Position numbers and translations under genes: made by a program. From an uncultured Treponema sp. (GTDB taxonomy: Bacteria; Spirochaetota; Spirochaetia; Treponematales; Treponemataceae), in contig CALXOI010000005.1 in assembly GCA_944389965.1 (NCBI GenBank), forward strand, positions 1 through 43,403: a DNA stretch of 43,403 nucleotides, given 5' to 3'. The notes below the pieces were generated by a model. The model saw only the letters and a list, made by a program, of their open reading frames with translations, was not told the DNA's origin and searched no databases. Below, one piece after another: positions 8,752 to 17,136 of this stretch. How positions within the stretch are numbered: the first letter of the stretch is position 1; every line of letters starts with the position of its first letter.

Positions 8752-9963
8752 ATGGTTATTAAACCGATGATCCGCAGTAATATCTGCATCAATGCGCATC
8801 CGGCAGGTTGTGCAAAAGAAACAGAGCGTCAGATTGCCTATGTTCAATCCCGGAAATCAAAGCGGGGGATAAAGACTGCAGCGGAAGGCGGCACTGCTCC
8901 TAAGGCTGTACTGGTGCTTGGCTGTTCAACCGGCTATGGTCTTGCCAGCCGGATTGCGGCGGCATTTGAGTATGGTGCAGCGACAATCGGCGTATCATTT
9001 GAAAAAGAAGGAAGTGAAAAAAAGGGTGGAACTCCCGGTTGGTACAATAATCTTGCCTTTGACCAGGCTGCCAAAAAAGCAGGTATCCCTTCTGTGACTT
9101 TAAATATGGATGCTTTCAGTGATGCCTGTCGGGATTCAGTTATTGCCGAAGCAAAAAAACTGGGAATTACGTTTGATTTGGTTGTGTACAGTCTGGCAAG
9201 TCCGGTACGGACAGATCCCGACACCGGTGTATTATATAAATCTGTGCTGAAGCCATTCGGTAAGCCGTTCACCGGGCAGACTGTGGATATGATGACCGGT
9301 GAGCTGAGTATGATGAGTGCTGATCCGGCAAATGATGATGAAGCAGCCCAGACTATTAAAGTTATGGGTGGAGAAGATTGGGAACGCTGGATTACCCGGC
9401 TGTCTGCAGCAGGGGTACTTTCAAAAGGATGTATGACTGTTGCGTATTCCTATATTGGTCCTGCTTTATCTCATGCCATTTACCGGGATGGTACTATTGG
9501 TGGTGCTAAAAAGCATCTGGAAAAAACAGCCCGTGCTTTGGATTCCCGGATGTCTGCTGAACTGGGTGGACATGCATATGTGTCAGTAAATAAAGGTCTG
9601 GTAACCCGGTCAAGTGCGGTAATTCCGATTATTCCGTTGTATCTTTCTGTGTTGTTCAAGGTAATGAAGGAAAAAGGTACCCATGAAGGTTGTATCGAGC
9701 AGATGGAGCGGCTGTTTGCGGAACGGTTGTATACCGGCGGTGATGTCCCTGTTGACAGCGAACACTTAATCCGTATTGATGACTGGGAACTGGATCCGGC
9801 TGTTCAGGCAGAAGTTAATGCCCGGCTTGCAAAAGTGACACAGGATAATCTTGCCGAATTAGGTGATATGGATGGATACCGCCATGATTTTCTGGCAACA
9901 AACGGCTTTGATGTGGAAGGGGTCGATTACGAAGCTGATGTAGCCCGGATGGATGTTATCTGA
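8752..9963 (+). CDS. fabV: FabV-type trans-2-enoyl-ACP/CoA reductase
   Basis: A 403-residue NAD(P)H-dependent enoyl reductase of the FabV/TER family, which carries out the last step of fatty-acid elongation. The cofactor loop GCSTGYGLASRIAAAFEYG is at about residues 63-81. The FabV active-site pattern Tyr-x8-Lys is seen as Tyr244 to Lys253 (YRDGTIGGAK), preceded by VAYSYIGPALSHA. The N-terminal MVIKPMIRSNICINAHPAGC and C-terminal FDVEGVDYEADV also match the family. AGAGGTG precedes the ATG. Crystallised T. denticola TER is a close family relative and acts on crotonyl-CoA. Enzymes of this family are intrinsically less sensitive to triclosan than FabI, so the organism may rely on FabV. A strong terminator follows. 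Confidence 0.94.
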   Translation: MVIKPMIRSNICINAHPAGCAKETERQIAYVQSRKSKRGIKTAAEGGTAPKAVLVLGCSTGYGLASRIAAAFEYGAATIGVSFEKEGSEKKGGTPGWYNNLAFDQAAKKAGIPSVTLNMDAFSDACRDSVIAEAKKLGITFDLVVYSLASPVRTDPDTGVLYKSVLKPFGKPFTGQTVDMMTGELSMMSADPANDDEAAQTIKVMGGEDWERWITRLSAAGVLSKGCMTVAYSYIGPALSHAIYRDGTIGGAKKHLEKTARALDSRMSAELGGHAYVSVNKGLVTRSSAVIPIIPLYLSVLFKVMKEKGTHEGCIEQMERLFAERLYTGGDVPVDSEHLIRIDDWELDPAVQAEVNARLAKVTQDNLAELGDMDGYRHDFLATNGFDVEGVDYEADVARMDVI

Positions 9964-10019
9964 TTTATTCATAACACAGTAATTGAGATCGTTTGCTGTA
10001 GCAACACGAATACAAATCA

Positions 10020-10048
10020 AAGGGGTTCCTCCGGGAATCCCTTTTTTT
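10020..10048 (+). terminator. Rho-independent terminator after fabV
   Basis: AAGGGGTTCC (10020-10029) pairs with GGAATCCCTT (10034-10043) with one G-T wobble and a 4-base loop, followed by a T run to 10048. It ends the fabF-fabV transcript. Confidence 0.85.
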
Positions 10049-10139
10049 GGGGTAAGCTGTGCAACGCCCTGCAGAATCCCGGTATGACGGTAAGCTGCGG
10101 TTTACTGTGCGTTGTTTTTTCCGGATAGTAAATGTTACT

Positions 10140-10700
10140 TTATAGGAATAATACACCGAACAAAGCGCCTGCAATAATAACCGGAATCGGACTGATTTTT
10201 GTTTTCAGCAGAATGATAACAGCAACAATATAGAACAGAGCTGGTGGAATATTGATTATGTGAAGCAGATTGCCGCTGGCCTGCCATGCCGGAATATTTA
10301 AAATGGTAATCACAAAAATCTGTGCAGCGGCAACCAGTATCATGCCACTCACTGCCGGTCGTAACCCGGTAAAAGCGGATTTGACCAGCGGTTTTTCTTG
10401 AAATTTATCAAAAAATTTTGCAATTATAATAATTATGATAAATGAGGGCATAACCGTTGCTGTCGTTGTTGCAATCCCTCCCCAAATACCATACAGTTCA
10501 CAGCCAATATATGTTGCCATATTTATTCCGATTGGACCCGGTGTTGATTCTGAAATTGCAACCATATTATAAAACTGTTCCGATGTAATCAATCCATTAC
10601 CGACAATGGGATCATACATCAATGTGATAGCAACCAACCCTCCGCCGATAGTAAATAACCCTACGTAGAAAAAAATACCCATGAGTTGTAATAATGACAT
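10140..10700 (-). CDS. Short-chain chromate (CHR) family transporter, second half of first pair
   Basis: A 186-residue single-domain member of the CHR/ChrA family. It has the two CHR landmarks, FTIGGGLVAITLM near the first membrane segment and the STPGPIGINMATYIG motif, and about five or six hydrophobic helices. Single-domain CHR proteins usually occur as adjacent pairs that work together, in contrast to the fused two-domain ChrA. This gene begins only 1 base after the stop of its partner (10702-11361), with SD GAGGG before the ATG. ChrA proteins export chromate, but in anaerobic spirochetes the natural substrate may be another oxyanion or organic anion. Confidence 0.85.
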   Translation of the reverse strand: MSLLQLMGIFFYVGLFTIGGGLVAITLMYDPIVGNGLITSEQFYNMVAISESTPGPIGINMATYIGCELYGIWGGIATTTATVMPSFIIIIIIAKFFDKFQEKPLVKSAFTGLRPAVSGMILVAAAQIFVITILNIPAWQASGNLLHIINIPPALFYIVAVIILLKTKISPIPVIIAGALFGVLFL

Positions 10701-10701
10701 A

Positions 10702-11361
10702 TTATCCCTCGGTTGAACCGGTATCTGTCAACCGGTTTTTTCTTGTCTTATCGGATACCCCGTCAGAATCAGATTGATTTTTTAGTATTGTTGGATGTAT
10801 CTTTTTATAGTTCTGGATATTTGAAATAATGATTCCTGCCAGGGCTCCGCAGATAATAATCCAGATAGAATCGAATTTAAAAAAGAACATACTGATAAAT
10901 GCTGCTGCAAAAATTATCCATCCCCAGATATTTTTTACTGCTTTTGCACAGAACTGTTGTACAGCCTGTGTTAAAAGAGCGGCAACCGCTATATTGATGC
11001 CTGAAAGTGCTTTTTGAACCCAGACAAGTTCAGTAAAATTTTTGATGAATTTCGCTAAGATTGTAATAATGATGATAGACGGAGTGACTATTCCTGCTGT
11101 TGCCACTGCAGATCCAATCAGTCCGTATTTGTTATATCCGATAAATGTTGCTACGTTTACTGCAATAATACCTGGTGTTGACTGTCCGATTGCATAGTAG
11201 TCCAATAATATTTCTTTGGTTGTCCATTTACGCCGGAACACAAGTTCCCGTTCCAACATGGGGAGCATTGCGTAACCTCCCCCGAACGTTACGGCACCTA
11301 TTTTAAAAAATACAAAAAAAAGTTCCAAACATAAGGACAACCGATTTTGTTTTTTTCTCAT
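10702..11361 (-). CDS. Short-chain chromate (CHR) family transporter, first half of first pair
   Basis: A 219-residue single-domain CHR protein. GAVTFGGGYAMLPMLERE and GQSTPGIIAVNVATFIGY are the diagnostic motifs. Several hydrophobic helices follow, then a hydrophilic basic and acidic C-terminal tail of about 35 residues (SDSDGVSDKTRKN) absent from its partner. The partner gene follows after 1 base, so translation is probably coupled. A homologous but separate pair lies at 17137-18291. The minus-strand tRNA-Asn gene lies about 55 bases upstream, with a bidirectional hairpin between them. Confidence 0.86.
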   Translation of the reverse strand: MRKKQNRLSLCLELFFVFFKIGAVTFGGGYAMLPMLERELVFRRKWTTKEILLDYYAIGQSTPGIIAVNVATFIGYNKYGLIGSAVATAGIVTPSIIIITILAKFIKNFTELVWVQKALSGINIAVAALLTQAVQQFCAKAVKNIWGWIIFAAAFISMFFFKFDSIWIIICGALAGIIISNIQNYKKIHPTILKNQSDSDGVSDKTRKNRLTDTGSTEG

Positions 11362-11383
11362 TCTAAACTCAAAGGGTAGTAAA

Positions 11384-11415
11384 TAAAAAAAACGGTCTAT
11401 AATAGACCGTTTTTT
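11384..11415. terminator. Bidirectional terminator next to tRNA-Asn
   Basis: ACGGTCTA (11392-11399) pairs with TAGACCGT (11403-11410) over a TAA loop. A run of A on the left and T on the right makes it a terminator on both strands. On the minus strand it directly follows the tRNA. Confidence 0.85.
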
Positions 11416-11416
11416 A

Positions 11417-11489
11417 CGCCCCCTGCTGGGCTTGAACCAGCGACAAACGGATTAACAGTCCGTTGCTCTACCAACTGAGCTAAGGGAGC
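11417..11489 (-). tRNA. tRNA-Asn (anticodon GTT)
   Basis: On the minus strand this 73-base sequence folds as a full cloverleaf. The acceptor GCTCCCT pairs with AGGGGGC (one G-T wobble), the D-arm is AGCTCAGTTGGTAGAGC, the anticodon stem-loop is GGACTGTTAATCC (anticodon GTT), and the T-arm GCTGG and CCAGC pair around TTCAAGC. The discriminator is G. CCA is not encoded, so it must be added enzymatically. Confidence 0.95.
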
Positions 11490-11566
11490 ATTCATAAGAT
11501 TGAATGTGCTTATGATAATATATGAATATAAAAAAAAAGTCAATAACAAATCGTAATGTTCTTATA

Positions 11567-12184
11567 TCATTTACAAAATATAATCCGGGATGGAGTCAGA
11601 ATATGGGAAACCGGTATGTCGGTACAGGTGGAAGGAATATTCGGTAAAATTTGAAAATCAAAGCAGACACCGACTACTGGTATCTGCCGGCATGGACTGG
11701 TCATTTTCTGAAAGGAATTTCCAAGCCACCGGTCATAGTATCCTTTTCCCCGTCCCAGACGGATTCCTGATGAAGTGAATGCAAGTCCCGGAACCAGAAT
11801 AATTGCCGCATCTAAAACGGTTTGTTCTGTAACTGCTGGTTGCAGCGGTATAGGCTCCCGTATCCCGAATGTTCCGCTAACCAATTGCTGGTCCAGAGAT
11901 TGGTTTTCTGTCAGGTAAAAAAATTCCATAATCCCCGATTCCGTCAGGATTCGGGGCAGAGCAACGGTTTTTCCGTCTGCCAACGCTTGTCTGATGATTT
12001 TATCTATATTCAGTTCCTGGGGCATCGCTGCATATGCGTATATAATTTGCGCATTCCGGTATAGAGGAGATTGCAGTAGAATGCAGGCTGTGTTCTCTGC
12101 ATCATCTGATGCAGAGCTGTTTTGTGTGTAAAGGGATAGTTTTTGTTTTATTTTTTTTCGGATCATTTGTTTCTGTTCATACAT
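11567..12184 (-). CDS. 5-formyltetrahydrofolate cyclo-ligase
   Basis: A protein of about 205 residues that converts 5-formyl-THF to 5,10-methenyl-THF using ATP. The family signature GRGKGYYDRWL is present after IILVPGLAFTSSGIRLG. The earlier YAAMPQELNIDKIIRQAL and VALPRI stretches also match. The start is uncertain. The ATG at 12184 sits almost at the predicted transcript start of a good promoter (TATAAT at 12195-12200), whereas the ATG at 12166 (MIRKKIKQK) matches the usual family N-terminus. Neither has a clear SD, and a TTG at 12217 lies within the promoter spacer. It is cytoplasmic, and stands alone between the tRNA and a divergent HD-GYP gene. Confidence 0.88.
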   Translation of the reverse strand: MYEQKQMIRKKIKQKLSLYTQNSSASDDAENTACILLQSPLYRNAQIIYAYAAMPQELNIDKIIRQALADGKTVALPRILTESGIMEFFYLTENQSLDQQLVSGTFGIREPIPLQPAVTEQTVLDAAIILVPGLAFTSSGIRLGRGKGYYDRWLGNSFQKMTSPCRQIPVVGVCFDFQILPNIPSTCTDIPVSHILTPSRIIFCK

Positions 12185-12194
12185 ATGAGCCGTG

Positions 12195-12224
12195 ATTATA
12201 TCATAAAATATATACAAACCTCAA
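12195..12224 (-). promoter_or_regulatory. Promoter of the 5-FTHF cyclo-ligase gene, possibly giving a leaderless mRNA
   Basis: On the minus strand TTGAGG (12224-12219) and TATAAT (12200-12195) are 18 bases apart. The predicted start, about 12188, leaves only a few bases before the ATG at 12184. Confidence 0.6.
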
Positions 12225-12331
12225 CTTTTTACTAAAGGATTACCCGGCTGAACCGATATTCATAATATACAGTAAAAATGGACAGCGGTCATCGACATCC
12301 AGACGCTGTCTGTTGTGGTATTGTATCTTAT

Positions 12332-12380
12332 AAGGTTGTCTAAAAAGTTATTTTATATGACTTTAGACAACCTTTTTTTA
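12332..12380 (+). terminator. Orphan terminator-like hairpin between divergent genes
   Basis: AAGGTTGTCTAAA (12332-12344) is perfectly complementary to TTTAGACAACCTT (12362-12374), with a 17-base loop and a T run after it on the plus strand. No plus-strand gene ends upstream; the nearest, fabV, ended 2.3 kb before behind its own terminator. Another inverted repeat (GACAGCG/CGCTGTC) lies at about 12281-12310. This may be the end of a small RNA or an element in the leader of the next gene. Confidence 0.5.
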
Positions 12381-12447
12381 TGGCAATGAAGAAAATCCTC
12401 TTTTTTACCGATATAATAATATAGAAAGCTTTGAGTGAGAGATCAGT

Positions 12448-13872
12448 ATGAATTCATTTGTAACGACAGAATTAAAAACTCCTTCTTATTTTTCTGATGA
12501 AGTTTTTTTAGATAAAACATTTCTTTTATTACCAAAATCTCTTCCGGTAACTGAACCGTTACTGTCAGCTCTTCGTGATTGGGAATTTAAAGAAATATTT
12601 TCAAAGGGAACTTGCAGTGAAACATTGGTTCAGGATACAGCAGGTAATGTTGCTTCTAAACAGCCGGTAGAAACTCTTTCTTCTGAACAGAAAAAAAATA
12701 TTGCACTGGAAATTGAAACTGTTGATTTAAAAGACCTTGGAGTTGAACTTGATCCAGTGCCGTCAGTTGCAGCAACCACGCAATCGGTCGTGAATTCTTC
12801 TAGAGTCGTTGCCGGTTCTGGTTCTGCGGCCAATATGGGTGATGTTCCGGAAGCAAATAATGTTCGGCAACAGGTTCAGACTGGAGAATATGCCGGTTCT
12901 GCCAGCAAAAGAGCGATCCCAATAAAAACAGCTGATAATGTTTTTCTGGATAATGAATCAAGACGCATTGATGCAGTGCGGAATTCTTATGCGGAATATC
13001 TGGAATATATTAATACGGTTTATATTCATTACGCAACTCATAAAACGTTGGATTTAGACAATATTTCTGAAAAAGTAAAAGAATTATGCATTTTTATCAA
13101 AGATAACAGACGGTATGTGCTGAGAATTGAGCAGGAAATGTACGATACCGATTATAATTTTTTAATAAAACATTCCATGCGGACTACTGTTCTTGCTGTT
13201 ATCATTGCGTTGCAACTTAGAATGCCGCTAACAAAAATAATTGAGCTGGGGGTCGCCTGCGTGCTTCATGAAATAGGAATGATACGGCTGCCACCGCAGT
13301 TATATCTTTCAAACCGGGTTTTGTCTTCTGCAGAAAAGAATCAACTATGTACGCATCCGATTATTTCTTACACAATTCTAAAAGGTTTTAATGCACCACT
13401 TAGCATTTGTCTGGGGGTACTGGAACATCATGAAAAAGAAAACGGACGAGGATATCCTCGTCATTTAAGTGGTAGTAAAATATCTCTGTATGCAAAAATT
13501 ATTTCGGTTGTGTGTTCTTTTGAAGCCATAACTGCTCCCCGGACATATAAGACGGCATCAGGTTCTTTTGAGGCAATGGTTGAATTGCTGAAAAATACCG
13601 GGCAGCAATACGACGGTACCGTAATAAAAGCACTTTTGTATAGTTTATCTCTGTTTCCGGTTGGTTCCTACGTATATCTTTCCGATGGCCGGATCGGGCG
13701 GGTTGTGGATGTCCATCCGGAGAATCCGAAAAATCCTGTTGTAGAAATTATTGGTGCAACAGCTACGGGTGAAGATTCAACCGTTATTGAAACCAATAAT
13801 AGTGATTTGAGCATTGTGCGGGCATTAACAAAAAATGAAGTTGAGTCTGTAATAAAAGCAACAAAGGTCTAG
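12448..13872 (+). CDS. HD-GYP-like domain protein with an HE-for-HD substitution
   Basis: A 474-residue cytoplasmic protein. Residues 1-180 are poorly conserved and low in complexity (Ser/Ala/Val/Gln-rich linker around 65-160). Residues from about 185 hold an HD-GYP-like helical domain: FLIKHSMRTTVLAVIIALQL, VLHEIGMIRLPPQLY, HPIISYTILKGF, LEHHEKENGRGYP and ISVVCSFEAITAPRTYK. The usual HD-x-GK motif is altered to His274-Glu275-Ile-Gly-Met277, while His327-His328 and Gly335-Tyr336-Pro337 are kept. HD-GYP proteins normally hydrolyse cyclic di-GMP; this variant may bind rather than cleave, or use another metal arrangement. The C-terminal VGSYVYLSDGRIGRVVDVHPENPKNPVVEI is typical of spirochete HD proteins. 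TATAAT at 12412-12417 may be its promoter. Confidence 0.8.
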   Translation: MNSFVTTELKTPSYFSDEVFLDKTFLLLPKSLPVTEPLLSALRDWEFKEIFSKGTCSETLVQDTAGNVASKQPVETLSSEQKKNIALEIETVDLKDLGVELDPVPSVAATTQSVVNSSRVVAGSGSAANMGDVPEANNVRQQVQTGEYAGSASKRAIPIKTADNVFLDNESRRIDAVRNSYAEYLEYINTVYIHYATHKTLDLDNISEKVKELCIFIKDNRRYVLRIEQEMYDTDYNFLIKHSMRTTVLAVIIALQLRMPLTKIIELGVACVLHEIGMIRLPPQLYLSNRVLSSAEKNQLCTHPIISYTILKGFNAPLSICLGVLEHHEKENGRGYPRHLSGSKISLYAKIISVVCSFEAITAPRTYKTASGSFEAMVELLKNTGQQYDGTVIKALLYSLSLFPVGSYVYLSDGRIGRVVDVHPENPKNPVVEIIGATATGEDSTVIETNNSDLSIVRALTKNEVESVIKATKV

Positions 13873-13879
13873 TATTTTT

Positions 13880-14641
13880 TTATGAAAAAAACGACCGGGC
13901 CAGTGCGGCTTCCTGCATAAATTTGTCATCAACAACCGGTGGATGAGCTTCAAAATATAAAATTTGGTGCAATTCTTCTTCTGTGCGGATTCCCCAAAGA
14001 GGGACAATATTTTCATATTGACGGAGAAAACCGTATGCCAGCGGAATATTTCTAATAACCCCACCGCAGAGTGGTTGCATTGCGATAAATCCAATATCGT
14101 GCAGAGCGCATCGTTTTACTATTTTTGCAGACAGATCTGCTGACAGCATATTGAACGGCATCTGTATTGTTTCATACAAATTGGTTTCCAGTGCTTCTTC
14201 TGCTTGTTCCGCTGTATCAGCAATAAACCCGATGTGTCTGATTTTCCCGCTCTTTTTCAGGGTGGACAACGTGTTATATATGTCATCCGCTGAATCCTGC
14301 CGGGGAACAAACGTATTCTGTTCAATTTGATACAAATCAATGTAGTCTGTCTGTAAAGCTGTCAGACTTTCTTCTATATCAAGCCGAATCTGTGCCGGTG
14401 TTGTTGCGGTTGTTTTTGATGCCAATATCACATTCTGCCGAATTGTATGAATGGCGTATCCGAGACGGGTTTCGCTTCCTGATTTTGAACGGGCGGTATC
14501 AAAAAAATTGATACCGCCGTCATATGCTTTCTGAACCAGAATTGCAGCTGCTTCATCTGAATCGAGCTGCTGCAATCCGTATGCCCCGAACGCCGTCCGG
14601 CTTACCAATAAATTGGAACGTCCCAGCGCTATGTATTCCAT
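13880..14641 (-). CDS. Aldo/keto reductase family protein lacking the usual Tyr and His
   Basis: A 253-residue TIM-barrel protein of the aldo/keto reductase superfamily, shorter than the usual 280-330. The N-terminal ALGRSNLLVSRTAFGAYGL and NFFDTAR (Asp48) are typical, and Lys76 lies in ILASKTT. The catalytic tyrosine of DTAxxYGxSE is Lys53 here (TARSKSGSE), and the active-site His is Glu107 (DLYQIEQN). Reduction by the normal mechanism is therefore doubtful; it may have another activity or bind nucleotide only. The gene starts 3 bases after the glyQS stop, so it is the second gene of that transcript. It ends 7 bases from the convergent HD-GYP gene, with no obvious terminator between. Confidence 0.83.
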   Translation of the reverse strand: MEYIALGRSNLLVSRTAFGAYGLQQLDSDEAAAILVQKAYDGGINFFDTARSKSGSETRLGYAIHTIRQNVILASKTTATTPAQIRLDIEESLTALQTDYIDLYQIEQNTFVPRQDSADDIYNTLSTLKKSGKIRHIGFIADTAEQAEEALETNLYETIQMPFNMLSADLSAKIVKRCALHDIGFIAMQPLCGGVIRNIPLAYGFLRQYENIVPLWGIRTEEELHQILYFEAHPPVVDDKFMQEAALARSFFS

Positions 14642-14644
14642 ATG

Positions 14645-15991
14645 TTACACGCAGTTGTAATTTTTGATTTCCTGATGGAGCCGTGCTGTCAGTTCTTTCC
14701 GCGGAACCCGGACTTGTTCCATGGAATCCCTGAAGCGGATAGTTACCGTTCCGTCTTCTTTTGTATCATGGTCAATAGTGACACAGAATGGCGTTCCTAT
14801 TTCATCCTGCCGGCGGTACCGTTTTCCGATAGTACCGGACTGGTCGTAATCAGTGACAAAATCTTCTTTTAGTTCACTCTGAATTTCCTGGGCAAGTTCT
14901 GCCAGACCGTCTTTTTTCATAAGCGGAAGTACTGCTACTGTAACCGGTGCAATTTTCGGGTGAAAGTGCAGGACTGTCCGGTAATCGTCCGGTTCGCCTT
15001 CTTTTGCCACATTTTGTTCTTCATAGGCATCACACAGGAACATCAACAGGTTGCGGGTAAGACCTGCTGATGTTTCTATGATGTACGGAATGTATTTTTC
15101 ATTGCCGTTATCCTGATCAATATATTGCAAGTCTTTTCCGGAATATTCTGTATGGCGGGACAGGTCAAAGTCCGTCCGGTTATGAATACCTTCCAATTCC
15201 TGGAATCCCATGGGGAATTCATATTCAATATCATATGCATCTTTGGCATAATGTGCCAGTTTTTCGTGATGGTACCAGCGGAGTTTTTCCATATGGATAC
15301 CGTATTTTTTATAGAAATTCCAACGCTGTTCCCGCCAATATTCAAACCATTTTTCGTCTTCACCCGGTTTTACAAAAAACTGCATTTCCATCTGTTCAAA
15401 TTCACAGGTACGGAAAATAAAATTTTTAGTGACAATCTCATTGCGGAAAGCTTTTCCAACCTGGGCAATGCCAAACGGGATTTTCATCCGGTTTGATTGA
15501 ATGATATTTTTATAATTTACATAAATACCTTGTGCGGTTTCCGGTCTCAAATACACAATGCTGGCACTATCTTCCGCAGGACCAATATGTGTTTTGAACA
15601 TCAGATTGAATGCTCTCGGTTCCGTGAGTTCCCCGCCACAATTCGGGCATTTTTTTGCTGCCAGTGCGGTTTGATCCATTGTATCTGCCCTGAACCGCAT
15701 TTTACACTGTTTGCAATCTACCAGTGGATCAGAAAAATTTGCAACATGACCTGATGCCTCCCAGACACGGGGGTGCATCAGTATTGCCGCATCAAGTCCG
15801 ACAATATTATCATGCAACTGTGTCATTTCTTTCCACCAGGCATTTTGTATATTTTTTTTCAGCTCAATTCCTGCAGGTCCGTAATCCCAGGCACCTGCTT
15901 GTCCGCCGTAAATTTCTGAAGATTGAAAAACAAAGCCTCTGCGTTTACAGAGACTAACAATTTTATCCATTGTGATTTCATGTGAATCCAT
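14645..15991 (-). CDS. glyQS: Glycyl-tRNA synthetase (homodimeric type)
   Basis: A 448-residue class II synthetase of the alpha2 type, which charges tRNA-Gly. Recognisable parts are the N-terminal [21 protein letters not shown] and [12 protein letters not shown], a CxxC pair pattern (CKQC and CPNC, probable zinc site) at about residues 95-120, motif 2 around [34 protein letters not shown], and the C-terminal anticodon-binding domain beginning [12 protein letters not shown] lies about 7 bases before the ATG at 15991. An aldo/keto-reductase-like gene follows in the same operon. Bacteria use either this enzyme or the alpha2beta2 GlyQ/GlyS form; spirochetes use this one. Confidence 0.95.
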   Translation of the reverse strand: MDSHEITMDKIVSLCKRRGFVFQSSEIYGGQAGAWDYGPAGIELKKNIQNAWWKEMTQLHDNIVGLDAAILMHPRVWEASGHVANFSDPLVDCKQCKMRFRADTMDQTALAAKKCPNCGGELTEPRAFNLMFKTHIGPAEDSASIVYLRPETAQGIYVNYKNIIQSNRMKIPFGIAQVGKAFRNEIVTKNFIFRTCEFEQMEMQFFVKPGEDEKWFEYWREQRWNFYKKYGIHMEKLRWYHHEKLAHYAKDAYDIEYEFPMGFQELEGIHNRTDFDLSRHTEYSGKDLQYIDQDNGNEKYIPYIIETSAGLTRNLLMFLCDAYEEQNVAKEGEPDDYRTVLHFHPKIAPVTVAVLPLMKKDGLAELAQEIQSELKEDFVTDYDQSGTIGKRYRRQDEIGTPFCVTIDHDTKEDGTVTIRFRDSMEQVRVPRKELTARLHQEIKNYNCV

Positions 15992-16148
15992 ATCAACGCC
16001 TCATTATAAATGATACTTTCAATATAATATCATAAACAAATGGGGTATGTACAGTATCTTTTTTCAAGCAGGATTGTTGTTTCTCTGGACGCATTGCTTT
16101 GTCTTAGGTATATTATATGATAAACAATCATTTAGGAGAATTACAAAG

Positions 16149-16967
16149 ATGAAAACAAACAGATTTCTGTTGGTAGCCATTGTTGCTGCAGGTATAACTT
16201 GTTTAATCTGCTTTACAGGATGTGCTTCAACGGACATGGTTGAAACACCTGCTACTCCGGTCCTTGCCGGTGACTGGATTTTAGCTTCTGCGGTTGCTCA
16301 TGGAGCAGAAGCCGGGATTCCTTCAGGTGAGAGCATTACATTGTCCCTTGATGAAAACGGTGGTGATCTATATGCCTTGTATGGTTTTTCCGGAGTGAAT
16401 AACTATACTGGTTCTGCTTCGGTAACCGGGAATGATTTCATCGTCGGTCCGATGGCGGTAACTATGGTTGCCGGTGATCCGGAACACACGCAGTTTGAAC
16501 AGTTGTATTTTTCTGTCTTGAATACAGTTCATTCTTATACGATCACTGATACAGCATTAGTTCTTAGCTCTGCAGATGGAAACAGTTCCTTGGTATTTGT
16601 CCCGCTTGTTCTTGATGGAACCAGTTGGACATTGACCGGATATAATACAGGTGATGCAGTTGTATCTGTTGCTTTGGATTTGGAAGTACCGGGACTTGAA
16701 TTTACTACGGATGGTACTGTTTCCGGTTTTGCCGGAGTGAACCGGGTAACAGGATCTGTTGTTACAGATAAAACTTTGCGGACAGTATCTTTTTCGCAGC
16801 TGGCAACCACACGGATGGCCGGATCTCCGGATGCAATGGCGTTGGAACAAATATATCTTGATTTGCTGGGAAAAACACAGGTATATCAAATGTCCGGTTC
16901 TACGCTTCGGTTGATGACGGCAGATGGAATGACGCTGCTGGTTTTTACGAAAACTGATATTCAGTAA
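16149..16967 (+). CDS. Lipoprotein with two META (HslJ-like) domains
   Basis: A 272-residue predicted lipoprotein. The signal peptide is followed by the lipobox ending in Cys25 (ICFTGC), so it is probably anchored in the periplasm or outer membrane. Two tandem META domains follow: about residues 35-140 (LAGDWILASAVAHG, YGFSGVNNYTGSASV, FEQLYFSVLNTVHSYTI) and 150-270 (DGTSWTLTGYNTGD, FAGVNRVTGSVV, LEQIYLDLLGKTQVYQM). Each ends with a valine-rich strand (SLVFVPL, LLVFTKT). META domains occur in HslJ, a heat-inducible protein linked to novobiocin resistance, and in many secreted proteins of unknown role. The start at 16149 follows AGGAG by about 10 bases; an upstream in-frame extension lacks a signal sequence. 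The two domains are probably an old duplication. A terminator follows. Confidence 0.88.
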   Translation: MKTNRFLLVAIVAAGITCLICFTGCASTDMVETPATPVLAGDWILASAVAHGAEAGIPSGESITLSLDENGGDLYALYGFSGVNNYTGSASVTGNDFIVGPMAVTMVAGDPEHTQFEQLYFSVLNTVHSYTITDTALVLSSADGNSSLVFVPLVLDGTSWTLTGYNTGDAVVSVALDLEVPGLEFTTDGTVSGFAGVNRVTGSVVTDKTLRTVSFSQLATTRMAGSPDAMALEQIYLDLLGKTQVYQMSGSTLRLMTADGMTLLVFTKTDIQ

Positions 16968-16975
16968 TTTTATGC

Positions 16976-17013
16976 AAAAGAGACGGGGGCTGTTTCCCTT
17001 CCGTCTCTTTTTA
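16976..17013 (+). terminator. Rho-independent terminator after the META lipoprotein
   Basis: AAAAGAGACGG (16976-16986) pairs with CCGTCTCTTTT (17001-17011), loop of 14 bases, followed by T residues. Confidence 0.85.
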
Positions 17014-17136
17014 TAAACCGGGTATCTGGTTCGTGGAGAGCAGTCCGGTACTTGAGATGCATTTATCCAATCCGGATTGTTTTGCCTGTTTGGTGGCAAA
17101 TAGTATTATCGCTACTGGTGCTGCCGATTCGATAGA

